The position numbers were made by a program, and so were the translations under genes. Below are positions 25,855 through 34,788 of a stretch of 64,000 bases of DNA, in pieces (the first letter of the stretch is position 1; the number at the start of each line of letters is the position of its first letter). The notes below the pieces were generated by a model, which saw only the letters and a list, made by a program, of their open reading frames with translations, ran no database searches and was not told where the DNA came from. Source of the stretch: an uncultured Eggerthellaceae bacterium (lineage in GTDB: Bacteria > Actinomycetota > Coriobacteriia > Coriobacteriales > Eggerthellaceae). Location: positions 104,233 to 168,232 of the forward strand of contig CAJTVP010000001.1 of assembly GCA_910580205.1 (NCBI GenBank), read 5' to 3'.

Positions 25855-25885
25855 TTCGGTTTCACGCGCAGCCGGCCGGCTGCGC

Positions 25886-27673
25886 CTATTCCAGGAACGC
25901 GCCGGTCTGCCGGTTCCAGAGGTGCGCGTATTCTTCGCCTTGGCGCAAGAGCTCCTCGTGCGTCCCATCCTCCACGATGACGCCATCATGGAGCACCACG
26001 ATCCTGTCCAAAGACGCCACGGTGGACAGGCGATGGGCCACCACGATGGTGGTCCGGTCCGCCATCAGCTTGCCCAGGGCATCTTGGACCAAGGCTTCGC
26101 TCTCGGAATCCAAGGCGGAGGTGGCTTCATCCAGCACCAGGATGGGCGCGTCGGTCAGCATGGCGCGCGCGATGGCGATGCGCTGCCGCTGGCCGCCGGA
26201 GAGCTTCACGCCGCGCTCGCCCGTGAGCGTGTCGAAGCCCTGGGGCAGCCGTTCGATGAACCCCAAGGCGTTCGCTCGCTGCGCCGCTGCGCGGATCTCC
26301 TCCATGGTGGCATCGGGCCGTCCATAGGCGATGTTCTCCGCGATGCTGCGGTGGAAGAGCATGGCTTCCTGGGGCACATAGGCGATGTTGCGCCGCAGGC
26401 TCTGTTGGGTCACCTGCGCCACGCTTTGACCATCCACCAGGATGCTGCCTTCTTGGATGTCGGCCAGGCGCAGCAAGAGCTTGGTGAGCGTGGTCTTGCC
26501 GCCGCCGCTCATGCCCACGAGCCCCACTCGCTGCCCAGCAGGTATGCGCAGGTTGAAGCCGTCGAACACCACCGTCTTCACGCCGCCGTCGGTGTAGCAG
26601 AAGCCGATGTCCTGGAAGTCCATGTCGCCCATCTCCACCACCAAGGGTTGAGCGTTCGGCGCATCGGCCACCAACCGCGGCTCATCCAGCACCGCCGTCA
26701 TGCCGCTGGCATCTCCGAAGACCTGGTTCAGCCGTTGCAGGCCGGTGTTGATGAAATTGAACTGATTCGTCAGCGTGTAGGTGTAGGTGAACATCATCAC
26801 CAGCGTGCCAGCGGAGATGCCGAACCAGGCGTTGCCGCCGGCGATGAACACGGTGACCACGCTCATGATGACCACCGTGATGCATGCGGTGATGACGCCG
26901 CGGGCGATGGAGGACATCATGCGCTTGGAATCCCTGGCCACCACATCGCGGTTGGCATCATCGAACAGCTCCCGCTCATAGTCTTCGCGCCCACAGGTCT
27001 TCACGGCCAGGATGTTGGTCACCGCATCCGAGAGCTCTCCGGACAGGCGGTTCTGGGCCGCCGCGGCCTTCTCATTCAGGTGCAGGATGCGCTTGTACAT
27101 GAGGTAGGAGACGGTGGCGTAGATCACCAGGAGCACCATGAGCACGGCCACATAGGCGGGCACGAGCGGCAGCAAGAGCGCGCAGGTGAAAACCACCGAG
27201 CAGATGACCGGGAGGAACGGGAACGTGATGGTGTTCATGAGCAGCGTGTAGGCGTTCATGAACTTGGAAGTCTGGCTGACCAGCGTGCCGCCGAAGCGGC
27301 TGGAGTGGAATGACATGGACTGGTTGGAGAGCGCGTCGAAGGCCATGGTGGCCAGATCGTAGTTCGCGGCTATCTGGAGCTTCCAAGTGGTCAGATCCTG
27401 GAGCTTGCTGCAGGCTTGACCGCACGCGTTGATGAGGATGAGCGCCACGATGTAGGGCCCGAAGACGGGGAACACCTCATCGGCGGCCACGGGACCTGCG
27501 CTCACCTTGTCCACGATCAGGCTCATCACGTAGGGGTTGCCGTAGGTGAGCAGCCCCACGAATCCGATGGTGGATGCCAACAGCCCCAAGAACAGGCCCA
27601 GATGCCGCCGCGTGGCCACCCAGAAATAATGGAGGGTGCGGCGCGTCAAGGTCCGTTCGCTCTCTTTCGCCAT
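25886..27673 (-). CDS. ABC transporter, fused permease and ATP-binding protein (multidrug/lipid exporter type)
   Basis: A 595-residue half-transporter. Six hydrophobic helices occupy residues ~25-310, then an NBD with Walker A (LVGMSGGGKTTLTKL), Q-loop (IAYVPQEAMLFHRS), signature (GVKLSGGQRQRIAIARA), Walker B (PILVLDEATSALD) and H-loop (TIVVAHRLSTV). It would work as a homodimer since no partner half is adjacent. Sequence style is that of the MsbA/LmrA/exporter group; substrate unknown. ATG at 27673 has GGAGG upstream. Confidence 0.92.
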   Translation of the reverse strand: MAKESERTLTRRTLHYFWVATRRHLGLFLGLLASTIGFVGLLTYGNPYVMSLIVDKVSAGPVAADEVFPVFGPYIVALILINACGQACSKLQDLTTWKLQIAANYDLATMAFDALSNQSMSFHSSRFGGTLVSQTSKFMNAYTLLMNTITFPFLPVICSVVFTCALLLPLVPAYVAVLMVLLVIYATVSYLMYKRILHLNEKAAAAQNRLSGELSDAVTNILAVKTCGREDYERELFDDANRDVVARDSKRMMSSIARGVITACITVVIMSVVTVFIAGGNAWFGISAGTLVMMFTYTYTLTNQFNFINTGLQRLNQVFGDASGMTAVLDEPRLVADAPNAQPLVVEMGDMDFQDIGFCYTDGGVKTVVFDGFNLRIPAGQRVGLVGMSGGGKTTLTKLLLRLADIQEGSILVDGQSVAQVTQQSLRRNIAYVPQEAMLFHRSIAENIAYGRPDATMEEIRAAAQRANALGFIERLPQGFDTLTGERGVKLSGGQRQRIAIARAMLTDAPILVLDEATSALDSESEALVQDALGKLMADRTTIVVAHRLSTVASLDRIVVLHDGVIVEDGTHEELLRQGEEYAHLWNRQTGAFLE

Positions 27674-27809
27674 GGTCCGCCTCCGCTTCCATTTCCGCAG
27701 GTTCCTTCCACCTTTCGGGATTGTAGCCCTCTTGCCCCTTTCGCGTACAATGATGCAGCTTTGAGGCAAGGGCTCCCGCAGGGACTTCGCGAAGGGAAGA
27801 GGGACGATC

Positions 27810-29186
27810 ATGGCGCGCGAGCAATTCAAATCCAGGCTGGGCTTCATCCTGATCTCAGCAGGCTGCGCGATCGGGCTGGGCAACGTCTGGCGCTTCCCTT
27901 ACATCGTGGGTCAATACGGCGGCGCCGCGTTCATCATCCTCTACCTCATCTTCCTGGTGGCCCTGGGGCTTCCCATCATGGTGATGGAGTTCGCCGTGGG
28001 CCGCGCATCGAAGAAGGGCATCGCGCGGGCCTTCGATGAGCTTGAGCCGCCGAAGAGCCATTGGCACATCTTCAAATGGGTCGGGTTTTGCGGCCTGTAC
28101 CTGCTCATGATGTTCTACACCACGGTGGCTGGCTGGATGCTGGCCTACATCCCGAAGATGGCGGTGACGCCCTTCGGCGCTGGGCTTGACATCACGGGCA
28201 TGTTCGATGCCATGCTGGCCGATCCGGCGGAGCTGGTCGGCTGGATGATCGTGGCGTGCTTGATCTCTCTGCTCGTGTGCTCTTTGGGGCTCCAGAAAGG
28301 CGTGGAGCGCATCACGAAGGTGATGATGGTGTGCCTGCTCGTGCTCATCGGCATCCTGGCCGTGCGCGCCTGCACGCTGCCGGGCGCAGGCGAGGGCATC
28401 GCGTTCTACCTGCTGCCGGATTTCGGGAAGCTCTTCGCCTCCCCGGAGCAGTTCTTCGATGCCACCTACGCCGCGCTGGGACAGGCGTTCTTCACGCTGT
28501 CCATCGGCATCGGCTCCATGGAGATCTTCGGCAGCTACATCGACAAGAGATACACCCTTGCGGGTGAAGCGGTGCGCATCGCGGGGCTGGACACCTTCGT
28601 GGCCGTGGTCACCGGGCTCATCATCTTCCCGGCGTGCTTCGCGTTCTCCGTGTCCCCGGATTCAGGCCCAGGGCTCGTGTTCATCACGCTGCCCGCCGTC
28701 TTCGAGCAGATGTGGCTGGGGAACCTCTGGGCCACGCTGTTCTTCGTCTTCATGGGCTTCGCGGCCATCTCCACGGTGATCGCGGTGTTCGAGGGCATCC
28801 TGTCGTTCTGGATGGATCAGTGGGGCATGTCCCGCAAGCGCGCCGTGGCCATCAACTGCGTGCTGATCCCGCTGCTCTCGCTTCCGTGCGCGCTGGGCTT
28901 CAACGTGTGGTCGGGCGTGGAGCTGCCGGGCATCGGCAACATCCAGGCCGTTGAAGACTTCTTGGTCTCCAACAACTTCTTGGTGATCGGATCGCTCATC
29001 TTCGTGCTGTTCTGCGTCACCAAGCGGGGCTGGGGTTGGAAGAGCTTCCTAGCAGAGGCGAACGAGGGCCAAGGGCTCCGCTTCCCCGCGTGGCTGCGCG
29101 GTTGGGTGAGCATCGGGATCCCGGTGCTGATCGTGGTGATCTTCGTCATGGGATGGCTGCCGCTCATCCAGTCATGGCTGGCCTGA
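27810..29186 (+). CDS. Sodium-dependent transporter, NSS (SNF) family
   Basis: A 458-residue symporter of the LeuT fold. Helix 1 has the diagnostic SAGCAIGLGNVWRFPYIVGQ with the substrate and sodium sites; helix 6 region and GIGSMEIFGSY follow; about 11-12 hydrophobic segments. It probably takes up amino acids or related amines with Na+. GAGGGA precedes the ATG. It is a single-gene unit, convergent with the hydrolase gene. Bacterial members include tryptophan and tyrosine carriers, but the substrate cannot be called here. Confidence 0.92.
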   Translation: MAREQFKSRLGFILISAGCAIGLGNVWRFPYIVGQYGGAAFIILYLIFLVALGLPIMVMEFAVGRASKKGIARAFDELEPPKSHWHIFKWVGFCGLYLLMMFYTTVAGWMLAYIPKMAVTPFGAGLDITGMFDAMLADPAELVGWMIVACLISLLVCSLGLQKGVERITKVMMVCLLVLIGILAVRACTLPGAGEGIAFYLLPDFGKLFASPEQFFDATYAALGQAFFTLSIGIGSMEIFGSYIDKRYTLAGEAVRIAGLDTFVAVVTGLIIFPACFAFSVSPDSGPGLVFITLPAVFEQMWLGNLWATLFFVFMGFAAISTVIAVFEGILSFWMDQWGMSRKRAVAINCVLIPLLSLPCALGFNVWSGVELPGIGNIQAVEDFLVSNNFLVIGSLIFVLFCVTKRGWGWKSFLAEANEGQGLRFPAWLRGWVSIGIPVLIVVIFVMGWLPLIQSWLA

Positions 29187-29206
29187 TCGGCGAAGGCGTC
29201 CGCCCC

Positions 29207-30019
29207 TCACCCTACGGAAAGCGGCGTTCTCTGCTGGGCGGCGTGGGCGCGCGCCGGGTGCTCATGGCGCGCGAGCTCATCCGCGAGCGCCTTCTGGGCC
29301 AGCAGGTACAAGTTGTTCTCCTGGGAGACATGCATGGCCACCACGTGCTCCAGCATCCCGCCTCCCATGCTCTCAAGCAGCTGGACCAGCTCCGCAGACG
29401 CTTGCCGGTTCGACAAGTGGCCCACGTCCGACGCGATGCGCCGCTTCAAGTGGTAGGGATAGGGTCCTTCGCGGAGCATCTGCTCGTCATGGTTGGCCTC
29501 CAGCGCCAAGATGCGCACGTATTCCAAAGCGTCATGGGCCTCTGGGAGCACGCGCCCGGTGTCGGTCATGAATCCCAGGGCATCCCCATCGCCTTCCATC
29601 CGGAATCCGAAGGACTCGGCTGCATCATGGGAGGTGCGGAACACGTGAGCGATCATGCCGCCCAGGCTGAGCGCGTCTCCCGCTTTGAACGGGGCGAATC
29701 CCACCCCATCCGTCTCCAAGGCTTCTTCCAAAGGCTGGCTGGCGGCGCGCACGGCGCGGCTGGCATGGATGGTGGGGACGGCTCCCGCCTTCGCCAGCGC
29801 GCGCAGGGTGACGCCCAAGCCCTTCGTGTGGTCCGAATGGTCGTGGGTGATGAGGACATCGGCGATCTGCGTCGGTTCCAACCCAGCGCCCTGAAGGCCG
29901 CCCATCACATCACGAGCGCAGATGCCGCAATCGATGAGCGCGCACGAGCCCGTTGTGGCGTTCTCCACCACCGCGGCGTTGCCGCCAGAACCGCTGGCGA
30001 GCACATGGAGCTTCAGCAC
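29207..30019 (-). CDS. MBL-fold metallohydrolase, YycJ/WalJ type
   Basis: A 270-residue metallo-beta-lactamase-fold enzyme. The N-terminal LHVLASGSGGNAAVVE and metal ligands THDHSDHTKG, HVSQENN and the C-terminal AMHVS are the YycJ pattern; in Firmicutes this protein is linked to cell-wall signalling and DNA repair exonuclease activity. I choose GTG at 30019 (preceded by GAGGTGG) because the ATG at 30055 lies within a TATAAT -10 box (30054-30059), and homologues begin LKLHVLASGS. The usual walRK neighbours are absent. Confidence 0.85.
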   Translation of the reverse strand: MLKLHVLASGSGGNAAVVENATTGSCALIDCGICARDVMGGLQGAGLEPTQIADVLITHDHSDHTKGLGVTLRALAKAGAVPTIHASRAVRAASQPLEEALETDGVGFAPFKAGDALSLGGMIAHVFRTSHDAAESFGFRMEGDGDALGFMTDTGRVLPEAHDALEYVRILALEANHDEQMLREGPYPYHLKRRIASDVGHLSNRQASAELVQLLESMGGGMLEHVVAMHVSQENNLYLLAQKALADELARHEHPARAHAAQQRTPLSVG

Positions 30020-30112
30020 GCGACCACCTCGTCCTTCCATCCGAGTGAGGGCCATTATATTTGCTATGCTTGCAAAATCCCTTGTTTCCGCACGGTTTGA
30101 GGAGGAATGGCC

Positions 30113-31477
30113 ATGCAGATCACGCCGGCCGAGATAGCCGAGACCCTTGCCATGGTGACCAAGCAGCACCTTGACATCCGCACCATCACGCTGGGGCTCA
30201 ATCTGCGCGGGTGCGTGGACACCGACGTGGATCGGGTGGCTGCGAAGGTCTATGACCGCATGGCCACGGCGGCGCAGAAGCTGGTCCCGGTGGCTGACCA
30301 GCTGGAGCGCGAGTTCGGCATCCCCATCGTGAACAAGCGCATCTCCGTGACACCCATCGCCGAGGTGTGCGCGGCGGTGCAGCAGCAAGATCTCTCTCCG
30401 GTGGCTGTGGCCATGGACCGGGCGGCGGCCCAGGTGGGCGTTGACTTCGTGGGCGGCTTCACGGCGCTCGTGCAGAAAGGCGCGTCGCGAGGGGATGTCA
30501 AGCTCATGGACTCCATCCCGGATGCGCTGGCGAGCACGTCTTGCGTATGCGCTTCGGTGAACGTGGGCTCCACGCGCGCGGGCATCAACATGGATGCCAT
30601 CTGGCGCATGGCGAACATCATCATCAGCGTGGCGGAGAAGACGGCCCAGGATAGCTGCATCGGCGCAGGCAAGCTGGTCGTGTTCTGCAACGCCGTTGAG
30701 GACAATCCGTTCATGGCTGGCGCGTTCCATGGCTCTGGCGAGGCGGATGAGGTCATCAATGTGGGCGTGTCCGGTCCGGGAGTCGTGCGCGCGGTGTTGG
30801 CGGACATGCCGAAGGGCGCGGACATCACGTCTGTCGCCGAGGCCATCAAGGCCACGGCGTTCAAGATCACGCGCGCCGGTGAGCTCATGGCTCGCGAAGC
30901 GGCGGCGCGCTTGGGCTATCAGAAGGGCATCTTGGATCTCTCCTTGGCGCCCACGCCAGCCGAGCATGATTCCGTCGCGGAGATCCTGGAGGCCATCGGG
31001 GTGGGGGTGTGCGGCGGCTCGGGCACCACAGCGGCGCTGGCTCTTTTGAATGACGCGGTCAAGAAGGGCGGTGCCATGGCCAGCTCTTCCGTGGGCGGCC
31101 TCTCTGGCGCGTTCATCCCCGTGTCAGAGGATGCTGGCATGATTCGCGCGGCACAGATGGGCGCGCTCACCTTGCCCAAGCTGGAAGCCATGACCAGCGT
31201 CTGCTCCGTTGGCTTGGATATGATCGCCGTGCCGGGGGACACCTCGCCTGAGGCGTTGTTCGGCATCATCGCGGATGAGGCGGCCATCGGGATGATCAAC
31301 TCCAAGACCACGGCTGTGCGCGTGATCCCCGCCATCGGGAAGAAGGTGGGGGATATGCTCGATTTCGGCGGTCTGTTGGGGAGCGCGCCGGTGATGGAAG
31401 TGAGCCCCTATGCGGGAGATGTGCTGGCGCACCGTGGAGGCCACATGCCCGCTCCCTTGAACTCCCTCAAGAACTGA
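30113..31477 (+). CDS. UPF0210 (DUF711, PFL-like) family protein
   Basis: A 454-residue cytosolic protein of the UPF0210 family, distantly related in fold to glycyl radical enzymes but without the radical loop. Recognisable blocks: ITLGLNLRGCVDTDVDRVA, DFVGGFTALVQKGAS, ASVNVGSTRAGINMDA, VVGGSGTT-like VCGGSGTTAAL and SSVGGLSGAFIPVSEDAGM. In many bacteria it follows a small ACT-domain gene (UPF0237), which is missing here. The ATG at 30113 sits six bases after GGAGGA; the ATG at 30107 is too close. Biochemical function unknown. Confidence 0.9.
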   Translation: MQITPAEIAETLAMVTKQHLDIRTITLGLNLRGCVDTDVDRVAAKVYDRMATAAQKLVPVADQLEREFGIPIVNKRISVTPIAEVCAAVQQQDLSPVAVAMDRAAAQVGVDFVGGFTALVQKGASRGDVKLMDSIPDALASTSCVCASVNVGSTRAGINMDAIWRMANIIISVAEKTAQDSCIGAGKLVVFCNAVEDNPFMAGAFHGSGEADEVINVGVSGPGVVRAVLADMPKGADITSVAEAIKATAFKITRAGELMAREAAARLGYQKGILDLSLAPTPAEHDSVAEILEAIGVGVCGGSGTTAALALLNDAVKKGGAMASSSVGGLSGAFIPVSEDAGMIRAAQMGALTLPKLEAMTSVCSVGLDMIAVPGDTSPEALFGIIADEAAIGMINSKTTAVRVIPAIGKKVGDMLDFGGLLGSAPVMEVSPYAGDVLAHRGGHMPAPLNSLKN

Positions 31478-31516
31478 TCTTTTGTTACGTGGCCGCTGCG
31501 CGGAGCCTGGCAGGCG

Positions 31517-31543
31517 AAAAAAGGCGGGGGATGTGCCCCCGCC
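31517..31543 (-). terminator. Terminator of the aldehyde oxidoreductase gene
   Basis: On the minus strand an eight-base stem GGCGGGGG/CCCCCGCC with a five-base loop is followed by TTTTTT. It lies 36 bp beyond the stop codon of the oxidoreductase and on the other side of the UPF0210 3' end. Confidence 0.92.
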
Positions 31544-31579
31544 TTCGCGTCTGTGAATCCCGCTTTCGCCTGAGAAGCC

Positions 31580-33709
31580 CTAGGGCAGCAGCCCCAACCG
31601 GTCCAGCTCCTCTTTCACGTCCGGCATGCCGTACTCGTCCAAGCATGCCGCCGTGGGGCAACCCAGCTGCTCGTCCCAGCCGAAGGTCCGGTAGAGCATG
31701 GTGAGGCCCGTCTGGTAGTCCTCTTTGTCCATCTTGTCGGTGCCTTCGGTGAAGACCTCCTTGTCGGCGTCTTTCGTGAAGGGCCACTCCGTCAGGATGT
31801 CGTGGTAGGTGCGGAAATCGTTCGTGCCCATATGGCCCGCTGCGTCCGTCATGCCGCGCGCGGTGTTGGCGCGCTGCAACGTCATGATCTTCGCCCCTGC
31901 CTTGTACAGCTCCTCCGTGGTCACGTCTTTGCCGGTGACCGCCTTGAAGAACTTGGCCTCCAGATCAAGGTCGCCGCGGTAGTCGCGGGCTTCAACGGGG
32001 GAGACGGTCATGGGCCAGACCCAGTTGCAGAGCGTGAGCGAATCATGCAGCACGTCGGTCACGACCGACCACCACGTGAAGTTCGCCTTGTGCTCGTTCA
32101 TGGGCGTGTACTTCTTGTCCATGTCGATGGCGTCCGCGCCGCCCCAGATCTCTTCGGCGATCTGCTGCTTCAGCTCGAAGGGCAGGCCGCTGCCTTGGAA
32201 GTTCACGGCGGAGTGGATCATGTCGTCGCGGTTGAACAGCGGGTTGTACAGAAGCCCCACCTGCCCGAAGCACTCCTGCGAATGATGCACCGGCCAGCCG
32301 CGCGGGCTGATCATGCAGGAGGCCACCGTGTCATTCCACGCCATGTCATCCCAGCGCTGGGTCCAGACGTAGGTGCCATGGCCGATCATGGCGATCTCCG
32401 AGTCGTTCTGGGCGATCTTGCGCAGAAGCGGCGGCATGATGGTGGGGTCGTTGGTGTAGAACTTGTTCCAATCGAATTCGGCGTATTCCTCAGGGGGCAG
32501 CACGCGCTCGAAGACGCCAGCGCTCACGCAATGGGCGATGTCGCGGTAGAGCTGGGCGTAGTTGCACCACAGCCCCAAGTCGTCCACGGTGGAGCCGATC
32601 ACCTGGTTCCAGATGAGGCTGTCCTGGCTGTTGTCCTTGATGTCCGTTCCCAAGATCTTGATCATGTATTTGAAGGGGAAATTGGGCACGCAGGTGTTCC
32701 CCGTGGTGGCGTATCCGCCCAGCTCCTCGCTTTCCGGCACGTGCATATCGGAATAGCAGTGGATGGGGCAGCTGTGGCAGCCGTCCATCTTGATGGTGTA
32801 TTTCTCCGCCGCCGGCCCGTCATCCTTGGTGGATTTCATGCAGCGGTATCCCACCGTGTTGATGTCGCCCGGCTTCGGCTCGCCCGTTTCGATCGCACCG
32901 CCTTCCGCCAGCGCCCAGTACAGCCCGTTGCGCGCCGTCCAACGGGAATCCTTGTCGTAGTACTGCGCCCATTGCTGCTGGGTGGAGGGCACCACGTGGT
33001 TGTTGTTGGAGCCTATGATCTCGCGCAGCATGTAGTCGGAAAGATCCGCCACCTCTTGCGGGTCCGCCACGTTCACATGGCCAGTGCCGCGCACCACGAG
33101 CGCCTTCATGTTCTTGGAGCCCAGAACGGACCCCGCCCCCGCGCCCGCCGAATGGTTGCGCGAGTTGATGATGCAGGCGTAGGGGAGCAGGTTCTCTCCT
33201 GCAGGGCCGATGGTGGCCACGACCACGTCAAGCCCTTCGCGGCGGCTCAGCGTCTCAGTGGTGGCGCGGGTGCCCAGGCCCCACAGGCCATCAGCAGATT
33301 TGATGGTGACATCGTCATCGTCCACCATCACGTAGACCGGCTTCGCCGCCTTGCCTTCGATGATGATGGCATCATAGCCCGCCTGCTTGATGCGCGCTCC
33401 CAGCATGCCGCCGGTGTGCGCGTCCACGATCTGATGGTCTTTGGTGAAGGTGGACAGCGATGCGATGGTGGTGCGCCCAGCCAGGGGCACGCCGGATGCG
33501 GTGAGCGGGCCCACCGCGAAGACGATCTTGTTCTGCTCGGAAAATGGATCGGTGCCGGCGGGCACTTCGTCGAACATGATCTTGTTCGCGATGCCCATGC
33601 CGCCGATGTAATCTTCATAGGGTGCGGTGGGGGACGTGGTGATCGTGCCGTCAGTGAGATTGACGCGCAAGATCTTGCCAGCCCATCCGTAGGACGTCTT
33701 TTCTGCCAT
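31580..33709 (-). CDS. Aldehyde:ferredoxin oxidoreductase, tungsten-type
   Basis: A 709-residue enzyme of the AOR family, oxidising an aldehyde or other oxo-acid substrate with a tungsto- or molybdopterin centre and passing electrons to ferredoxin. The N-terminal domain starts GWAGKILRVNLTDGTI and includes IGGMGIANKIMFDEVP and HTGGMLGARIKQAGYDAIII; INSRNHSAGAGAGSVLG is the second pterin-binding block. Three cluster Cys are in DGCHSCPIHC (residues 311-318) and the fourth near CPTAACLDEYG at the end. ATG at 33709 follows GGAG. It is divergent from a ferredoxin-like gene, the probable electron partner. It resembles the WOR5/AOR-like group found in gut anaerobes more than the archaeal GOR/FOR. 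Confidence 0.9.
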   Translation of the reverse strand: MAEKTSYGWAGKILRVNLTDGTITTSPTAPYEDYIGGMGIANKIMFDEVPAGTDPFSEQNKIVFAVGPLTASGVPLAGRTTIASLSTFTKDHQIVDAHTGGMLGARIKQAGYDAIIIEGKAAKPVYVMVDDDDVTIKSADGLWGLGTRATTETLSRREGLDVVVATIGPAGENLLPYACIINSRNHSAGAGAGSVLGSKNMKALVVRGTGHVNVADPQEVADLSDYMLREIIGSNNNHVVPSTQQQWAQYYDKDSRWTARNGLYWALAEGGAIETGEPKPGDINTVGYRCMKSTKDDGPAAEKYTIKMDGCHSCPIHCYSDMHVPESEELGGYATTGNTCVPNFPFKYMIKILGTDIKDNSQDSLIWNQVIGSTVDDLGLWCNYAQLYRDIAHCVSAGVFERVLPPEEYAEFDWNKFYTNDPTIMPPLLRKIAQNDSEIAMIGHGTYVWTQRWDDMAWNDTVASCMISPRGWPVHHSQECFGQVGLLYNPLFNRDDMIHSAVNFQGSGLPFELKQQIAEEIWGGADAIDMDKKYTPMNEHKANFTWWSVVTDVLHDSLTLCNWVWPMTVSPVEARDYRGDLDLEAKFFKAVTGKDVTTEELYKAGAKIMTLQRANTARGMTDAAGHMGTNDFRTYHDILTEWPFTKDADKEVFTEGTDKMDKEDYQTGLTMLYRTFGWDEQLGCPTAACLDEYGMPDVKEELDRLGLLP

Positions 33710-33985
33710 GTGGATCTCCAAGCCCTCGGTTGCGTTCGCGTTGTGCAGACGGAAAGAACCGGCGCTCAGGAGTTCGCAGAACGGATGATAGCACTGAATG
33801 TGACTGATCTCCTCAACGATCGACGATTTCCGTTCACGATTTTTTCTATGTTTCAAGAAGGTTACAAAATATGAGCGTTTTTTTCGGCGAGCGGTACAAT
33901 ACGCGAATCCAGTGTTGTGCAGGGGGAAGAAATCGGCATCGGAGCTCTCTTATTTACGCGAAATGCGCAGATGGAGGAGGCTTCA

Positions 33986-34768
33986 ATGACAGCCGATAAA
34001 GAGGGAAAGGGGATCGGACGGATCCCTTTCATCAAGGATGCTTCTGAAAATGACCCTGGTCGCGCAGCGTCCGGCGCCTCTGTTGAAGATGCAGTCCAGA
34101 CCACGGGCGATGCCGCTCCCAAGAAGAAGCATGTGTTCACGCGCCGCGAGGTGCTGGGCATGTGCGGCTGCGGCGTGGCGGGCCTGGTGGTGGGCGGCGT
34201 TCTGGCCAGCTGGGGCGTGACTGAAAAGTCCATCGCCTCCGGGCGCATGGAGATCCGCACCACCCCGCTCAAGATGATCGTGACGGACCGGGCGCGCTGT
34301 TCCGGGTGCCAGCGGTGCGAGATGAGCTGCACGCTGAAGAATGACGGGGAGGTGTGCCAGCATATCGCCCGCGTGCGCGTGTGGGATCACTACAACTTCG
34401 GTGACGGCGTGGGCACGGGCGGCGGCATCTTCGAGGATTGCCAGTTCACGGTCGCCCACTGCAAGCAGTGCGAAGACCCATGGTGCGCGAACTACTGCCC
34501 GGTGCATGCCATCTACGCTGACCCGAAGACCGGTGCGCGCGTGGTGGACGACGCCACGTGCATCGGGTGCGGCATGTGCGCTCAGGCTTGCCCTTGGAAC
34601 ATGCCCCGGATCGATTCCCAGACCGACGTTTCCACCAAGTGCGTCTCCTGCGGCCGCTGCGCTGAGCAGTGCCCGAACGGCGCCATCAAGTTCGTCGATT
34701 GGAAGAACATCGCGCAAGCGGCGTTGGATGCGGGCGTGGTCCGCACCATCACCATGGTGGACGCGTGA
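33986..34768 (+). CDS. Tat-exported 4Fe-4S ferredoxin-like electron transfer protein
   Basis: A 260-residue polyferredoxin. After an unusually long ~50-residue hydrophilic leader comes a twin-arginine motif (TRREVLG, RR at 53-54) and a hydrophobic segment, so the protein is probably exported or anchored. Four Cys clusters follow: CSGCQRCEMSC, CKQCEDPWC, CIGCGMCAQACP and CVSCGRCAEQCP, enough for up to four [4Fe-4S] centres, as in DmsB/NrfC. ATG at 33986 has GGAGGAGG six bases upstream. First gene of the Mo-enzyme operon and divergent from the AOR gene; it may serve either enzyme. Confidence 0.88.
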   Translation: MTADKEGKGIGRIPFIKDASENDPGRAASGASVEDAVQTTGDAAPKKKHVFTRREVLGMCGCGVAGLVVGGVLASWGVTEKSIASGRMEIRTTPLKMIVTDRARCSGCQRCEMSCTLKNDGEVCQHIARVRVWDHYNFGDGVGTGGGIFEDCQFTVAHCKQCEDPWCANYCPVHAIYADPKTGARVVDDATCIGCGMCAQACPWNMPRIDSQTDVSTKCVSCGRCAEQCPNGAIKFVDWKNIAQAALDAGVVRTITMVDA

Positions 34769-34788
34769 GACCGCGAAGGAGGACGATC

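Noticed and set aside
27746..27751. TACAAT before the NSS transporter gene as another leaderless promoter
   Set aside because: It is about 58 bases before the ATG, and the gene has a good ribosome site, so it is at most an ordinary -10 box; the best -35 is 19 bp away.
33710..33856. Longer N-terminus for the aldehyde oxidoreductase (start 33856)
   Set aside because: The extra 49 residues have no similarity to the family; the ATG at 33709 has a ribosome site and gives the normal first residues.
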